From NCBI GenBank assembly GCA_017443345.1, contig JAFSNR010000001.1, positions 1-37,527 on the forward strand: 37,527 nucleotides of DNA, in the 5' to 3' direction. The position numbers and the translations under genes are program-made. Within the stretch, counting starts at the first letter, position 1. Each line of letters starts with the position of its first letter. Shown here piece by piece: positions 34,013 through 37,527 of the stretch. Source of the DNA: Prevotella sp. (GTDB lineage Bacteria > Bacteroidota > Bacteroidia > Bacteroidales > Bacteroidaceae). The notes under the pieces were generated by a model. The model saw nothing but the letters and a program-made list of their open reading frames with translations, made no database searches and was not told where the DNA came from.

Positions 34013-35520
34013 AGAAACTAGTGATTGTCGCCTTATGTGCGACAGCCCTGATGTTCAGTTGCAAGAACAAGGGCAAGAGTGAAGGCCCAACCAAAGCCGA
34101 CACCCTCGCAGCCGTCATCGACAGCATCATCGAGGAGGCTGACACCACCCCTATGCCCATGTTCCTCATGGGCACTGACGATGAGGGCTATCTGCAGATG
34201 CTCTATTGGAGCAACATCGAAGAACCTCAGAAGACAGAAGACGATGAGCGGTGGTTCGATGTGGCGCACCAGAGTTGGACATTGCAGGATATGTTCCGCC
34301 GCAACAAGACCGACTATACTAACCTGTTGGTTGATGGCGGAATCATCAAATTGAAGTTCGTCGATGAGGTACTGAAAGACCCCGACGGCAAGACACCCAG
34401 CATCGGTGAGCGTCATGGCCGCTATGGCATCCCCTCACTTTGTGCACGCTTCACCTATGCCAATCCCAAGGACAAGCCCAAGGAAAATCTTTGGAAAGGC
34501 TCCGTCATTGTCACCGACAACTACTTGAAGACGCGCAAACGCCTCGAGATCAAAGAGGACGAATCGGAATGGGACAAGCCCACGCCACTGCCCGATGCCG
34601 TTGTTAAGCAGTTGGAAAAGCAGTATAACATGATAGTGGATCGCATGCGCCTGCGCGCGACGATCGGTGGTCGTTACCTCTGGGGCAGCCTCCAGTTCAA
34701 GGGCGAGTACAAGAATGCCCCCAAGGACGAGTACGACAAGGACAGCAAGTCGGCCCTCGCCCTCGACGTACTGGTGGATAGTGGCAAGGTCTATGTCAAC
34801 GAGGCCATCGGCTATTACGACGAGCAATGGGGCGTCACCTGGAATGCCGACGATGACGGAGAGTACGTAGGCTGCTATCTGCTCGAAGCCTTCGAAGGAC
34901 CCAAGGGACTGGAACTCTGCTACGAACGCGATGCGCCTGAAAGCTCTGCTGTCGGCATGTTCTATCTGCGCGGCGGACAACTCATCCAGCACTGTTACGA
35001 GACCTACCACAATATGGTCGACGAAGAGAAACCCGTGTGGAAGAGCGACCTCGCTGAGATGACGAAGCTTTTCGTAGCCGACGATCCAGGCGAGCGCAAG
35101 AATATCAGTTTCACAAAGTGGAGCCACTGCTGGATCCCATGGGGACCTGATGAATTCATCTGGGTGCGCGACAAGTCAGAGCAGAACGGTGCCTTCTTCT
35201 CGCGTGACGACAATGGCAAGTTCCACCTCATCGCTGTGGAAACAGCACGTCTGAGGCCCTCGAAGATGCAAAAGGACAACACGGGCTACCTGTGTCTCTC
35301 AGGTGCTGCAGGCGGTCCTGCCACCTATACGGAGATCTATGCCTTCAGAGAGGAGAAGCTGGCTGAGCGCTTCACCGCGCTGATGATAGCAGACGAGATC
35401 GACGAATGCAGCCTCAACGGTAAGACCATCTCCAAAGAGGAGGGACAGGCTTACCTCAATAAGCTCCCAGAAGCCGAAAAGATGGAGTTCTGGGGAAAAG
35501 ATACAGAATCTAATGAATAA
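34009..35520 (+). CDS. Large lipoprotein of unknown function
   Basis: A 503-residue protein with a lipoprotein signal peptide; the lipobox is LMFSC, with the lipidated C18. K, N and K follow the cysteine. No catalytic motif is recognised. The mature protein is acidic and rich in W, Y and D, with many short beta strands, suggesting a soluble beta-rich periplasmic or surface protein. It starts inside the stop of the previous gene (ATGA) and is the last gene of the four-gene unit, ending at a clear terminator. Confidence 0.82.
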   Translation: MKKLVIVALCATALMFSCKNKGKSEGPTKADTLAAVIDSIIEEADTTPMPMFLMGTDDEGYLQMLYWSNIEEPQKTEDDERWFDVAHQSWTLQDMFRRNKTDYTNLLVDGGIIKLKFVDEVLKDPDGKTPSIGERHGRYGIPSLCARFTYANPKDKPKENLWKGSVIVTDNYLKTRKRLEIKEDESEWDKPTPLPDAVVKQLEKQYNMIVDRMRLRATIGGRYLWGSLQFKGEYKNAPKDEYDKDSKSALALDVLVDSGKVYVNEAIGYYDEQWGVTWNADDDGEYVGCYLLEAFEGPKGLELCYERDAPESSAVGMFYLRGGQLIQHCYETYHNMVDEEKPVWKSDLAEMTKLFVADDPGERKNISFTKWSHCWIPWGPDEFIWVRDKSEQNGAFFSRDDNGKFHLIAVETARLRPSKMQKDNTGYLCLSGAAGGPATYTEIYAFREEKLAERFTALMIADEIDECSLNGKTISKEEGQAYLNKLPEAEKMEFWGKDTESNE

Positions 35521-35525
35521 CCAGG

Positions 35526-35550
35526 CATCCCCGCAGAGATTGCGGGGATG
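35526..35550. terminator. Intrinsic terminator of the TMEM43 - AAA operon
   Basis: CATCCCCGCA (35526-35535) pairs with TGCGGGGATG (35541-35550), with a 5-nt loop and a T-rich tail. It lies between convergent genes. Confidence 0.9.
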
Positions 35551-35557
35551 TTCTTTT

Positions 35558-35932
35558 CTATGGTTTCATAAAGACGAAGTAGACGGCTGCAACGAGACAA
35601 AGTGCGGCTGCGGCATGATTCCAGTGCAACTGCTCGTGCTGGAAGATGAAGTTCGCGATGACGGCAAAGACCACTAGCGATATACACTCCTGAATCACCT
35701 TCAACTGAACAAGGTTGAAGGGACCGCCATTATCTATGAATCCGATACGGTTGGCTGGTACCTGACAACAATACTCGAAAAATGCAATCATCCACGAGAA
35801 GGCGATGACCAGATAGAGAGGCCAGTTCGAGGAAATTCCCGACTGTTGGAGTCGCAGGTGTCCGTACCACGCAAATGTCATAAACACATTGCTCATGATG
35901 AGCAGCAGAATCGTATAAATACCGTTTGTCAT
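35558..35932 (-). CDS. DMT-like small membrane protein, DUF486 family
   Basis: A 124-residue inner-membrane protein with four hydrophobic segments (about 4-22, 33-52, 70-92 and 102-121). The family pattern NVFMTFAWYGHL and the conserved FFEYCCQVPANRIG fit DUF486, a member of the drug/metabolite transporter superfamily. The ATG at 35932 (MTNGIYTILLLIM) is chosen because the longer frame runs through the promoter. Its substrate is unknown. Confidence 0.88.
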   Translation of the reverse strand: MTNGIYTILLLIMSNVFMTFAWYGHLRLQQSGISSNWPLYLVIAFSWMIAFFEYCCQVPANRIGFIDNGGPFNLVQLKVIQECISLVVFAVIANFIFQHEQLHWNHAAAALCLVAAVYFVFMKP

Positions 35933-35955
35933 ACTTCCAATCTTTAAATTGGCTG

Positions 35956-35987
35956 CAAAGGTACTAATATGTACGCAAAACACCAAA
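35956..35987 (-). promoter_or_regulatory. Promoter of the DUF486 gene
   Basis: Perfect on the minus strand: TTTG (35984-35987), 20-nt spacer, TACCTTTG (35956-35963). The start would be near 35949, about 17 nt before the ATG. Confidence 0.78.
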
Positions 35988-35992
35988 TTATT

Positions 35993-36041
35993 ATTGCACA
36001 AAACAGCTAAAGTGTGCACAAATTGATTGATTTTGTGCAAT
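35993..36041. promoter_or_regulatory. Three TGCACAAA sites between divergent promoters (putative operator)
   Basis: TGCACAAA occurs at 35995-36002 and 36015-36022 and, inverted, at 36032-36039. The outer two lie in perfect 11-bp inverted arms (35993-36003 and 36031-36041). The arms sit just upstream of the -33 boxes of the DUF486 and etfB promoters, so a regulator could act on both. Confidence 0.5.
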
Positions 36042-36045
36042 TTAT

Positions 36046-36077
36046 TTTGTTGAATGCCCAAAAAGTAGTACCTTTGC
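36046..36077 (+). promoter_or_regulatory. Promoter of the etfBA operon
   Basis: TTTG (36046-36049), 20-nt spacer, TACCTTTG (36070-36077). The leader is about 70 nt. Confidence 0.8.
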
Positions 36078-36151
36078 AGCCGATTTTAGAAAACAGCCGA
36101 TTTTTTGCAAAAAAAGGATATCAAATTTATACATACATTTATTAGAATTCT

Positions 36152-37024
36152 ATGGCTTTAAAGATTGTTGTTCTGGCCAAGCAAGTGCCAGACACCCGTA
36201 ATGTGGGTAAGGATGCAATGACTGCCGAAGGCACCGTAAATCGTGCTGCCCTACCCGCCATCTTCAATCCAGAAGATTTGAATGCCTTGGAGCAGGCTCT
36301 TCGTTTGAAGGAGCAGAATCCAGGTTCAACAGTAGGAATCCTCACGATGGGTCCTCCACGTGCAGGTGAGATTATCCGTCAGGGACTTTATCGTGGCGCT
36401 GATACAGGTTGGTTGCTGACTGACCGTCTCTTCGCTGGTGCTGATACCCTAGCTACATCTTACGCTCTGGCTACAGCCATCAAGAAGATTGGCGATGTAG
36501 ATATCGTGATTGGTGGTCGTCAGGCTATCGATGGTGATACCGCTCAGGTAGGTCCTCAGGTAGCTCAGAAGCTGGGCCTCAACCAGGTTACTTATGCTGA
36601 GGAAGTTCTCAGCGTCAAGGATGGCAAGGCTACTATCAAGCGTGTTATCGATGGTGGTGTTGAGACCGTTGAGGCTCCTCTGCCAGTAGTTATAACCGTT
36701 AACGGTAGTGCAGCTCCATGCCGCCCACAGAACGCCAAGCTGGTTATGAAGTACAAGCGTGCTACATGTCCTATGGAGCGTCCTGCAGAGGGTACTGCTT
36801 ACGATAAGCTCTATGAGGAGCGTCCATATCTCACACTGAACCAGTGGAGCGTGGCTGATGTAGACGGCGATGTTCAGCAGTGTGGTCTGGCAGGTTCGCC
36901 TACCAAGGTAAAGGCCATCAAGAACATTGTGTTCCAGGCTAAGGAGTCGAAGACTTTGACGGCTTCTGATGCAGACATCGAGGGAATGATCAAAGAATTG
37001 TTGGACGAAAAGATTATTGGTTAA
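36152..37024 (+). CDS. etfB: Electron transfer flavoprotein, beta subunit
   Basis: A 290-residue EtfB/FixA protein. The N-terminus LKIVVLAKQVPDT, then FNPEDLNALEQALRL, the AMP/FAD-binding loop GADTLATSYALA, and GGRQAIDGDTAQVGPQ are family signatures. It pairs with EtfA to move electrons from acyl-CoA-type dehydrogenases to quinone or other acceptors. Promoter and codon use (strong preference for GCT, GGT and CTG) suggest high expression. etfA follows after 7 nt. Confidence 0.96.
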   Translation: MALKIVVLAKQVPDTRNVGKDAMTAEGTVNRAALPAIFNPEDLNALEQALRLKEQNPGSTVGILTMGPPRAGEIIRQGLYRGADTGWLLTDRLFAGADTLATSYALATAIKKIGDVDIVIGGRQAIDGDTAQVGPQVAQKLGLNQVTYAEEVLSVKDGKATIKRVIDGGVETVEAPLPVVITVNGSAAPCRPQNAKLVMKYKRATCPMERPAEGTAYDKLYEERPYLTLNQWSVADVDGDVQQCGLAGSPTKVKAIKNIVFQAKESKTLTASDADIEGMIKELLDEKIIG

Positions 37025-37031
37025 TTGAGAT

Positions 37032-37527
37032 ATGAATAATGTATTTGTATATTGCGAGATAGAAGGTACTCAGGTACAGGAAGTATCTCAGGAGCTGCTG
37101 ACCAAGGGTCGCAAGCTCGCCAATGAACTCAAGGTTGAGCTCCACGCCATTGTTGCCGGTACAGGCATTAAGGGTAAGGTTGAGGACCAGATTCTGCCTT
37201 ACGGTGTTGATAAGCTGTTTGTTTTCGACGCTAAGGACCTGTTCCCTTACACCTCAGCTCCCCACACAGATATTCTGGTTAACCTCTTCAAGGAAGAGCA
37301 GCCGCAGATCTGTCTGATGGGCGCTACCGTGATCGGTCGTGACCTCGGCCCTCGTGTGTCATCATCGCTGACCTCTGGTCTGACTGCCGACTGCACAGAG
37401 TTGGAGATTGGTCCGTTCGAGGATAAGAAAAATAATAAGGTATATGAGAATCTGCTCTATCAGATTCGTCCTGCCTTCGGTGGTAACATCGTAGCTACCA
37501 TCGTTAACCCCGACCACCGTCCACAGA
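37032..37527 (+). CDS. etfA: Electron transfer flavoprotein, alpha subunit, N-terminal part
   Basis: The first 165 codons of a gene that runs off the right edge. It starts MNNVFVYCEIEGTQVQEVSQ, continues with KGRKLANELKVELHAIVAG, and has the EtfA pattern LMGATVIGRDLGPRVSSSL followed by GLTADCTELEI. The FAD-binding C-terminal domain lies outside the window. It forms the flavoprotein with etfB directly upstream. Confidence 0.95.
   Translation, partial: MNNVFVYCEIEGTQVQEVSQELLTKGRKLANELKVELHAIVAGTGIKGKVEDQILPYGVDKLFVFDAKDLFPYTSAPHTDILVNLFKEEQPQICLMGATVIGRDLGPRVSSSLTSGLTADCTELEIGPFEDKKNNKVYENLLYQIRPAFGGNIVATIVNPDHRPQ

Noticed and set aside
34435-35127. A 230-residue minus-strand open frame
   Set aside because: It is antisense to the lipoprotein gene, whose frame has a proper lipobox and coupled start. 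The hydrophobic look of the antisense product is a by-product of the acidic codons.
1-37527. tRNA genes, CRISPR arrays, insertion sequences, prophage
   Set aside because: I looked for cloverleaf-like segments, regularly spaced direct repeats of 25-40 nt and transposase motifs and found none.

Overview
The window looks like chromosomal DNA of a Prevotella-type member of the Bacteroidales. Three things support this. Protein families such as DUF4332, DUF3822 next to rsmD and a TssD-like Hcp are typical of Bacteroidetes. The promoters repeatedly follow the Bacteroidetes pattern TTTG-N19/20-TAnnTTTG rather than a sigma-70 pattern. Ribosome binding sites are weak and A-rich. The species call is an inference. 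I see no tRNA, rRNA, CRISPR array, insertion sequence or phage gene.

Layout. At 1-171 (-) is the start of a probable TssD/Hcp type VI secretion tube gene behind a long leader. At 511-6295 (-) is a five-gene MacAB-TolC-like export operon: ATPase, two MacB-type permeases, periplasmic adaptor, TolC. At 6415-9912 (-) is a second ABC operon of the YtrA type: small membrane protein, ATPase, two paralogous permeases, and a GntR/YtrA repressor as last gene. A 24-bp palindrome sits at its transcription start. nadK (10087-10971, -) is divergent from a DJ-1 - ispD - recG operon (11164-14485, +). An M23/LysM endopeptidase follows, then a secreted thioredoxin-alpha/beta hydrolase fusion (-), a HerA/DUF853 ATPase (+), rmuC with a 4'-phosphopantetheinyl transferase (-), and a DUF4332 helix-hairpin-helix protein (+). 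A sensor SpoIIE-type phosphatase is interrupted by one in-frame TGA.

At 23097-27409 lie a RecD-like helicase (-), then a 31-codon small ORF, DUF3822 and rsmD (+), meeting cls (-) tail to tail. dnaG and a tandem-domain SGNH esterase lie upstream of cls on the same strand. At 31166-35520 (+) is a tight four-gene cluster: TMEM43-family membrane protein, membrane-anchored CbbX-like AAA+ ATPase, small two-TM protein and lipoprotein. It is the best candidate here for an undescribed envelope system. The window ends with a DUF486 transporter-like gene (-) divergent from etfB and the start of etfA.

Most of the window is housekeeping. The more unusual signals are the TMEM43-AAA cluster, the in-frame TGA, 9-nt-phased CTAG arrays confined to the MacAB operon, the two operators of the ABC operons, interleaved divergent promoters in front of the 31-codon ORF, and a coding terminator at the end of the phosphopantetheinyl transferase gene.
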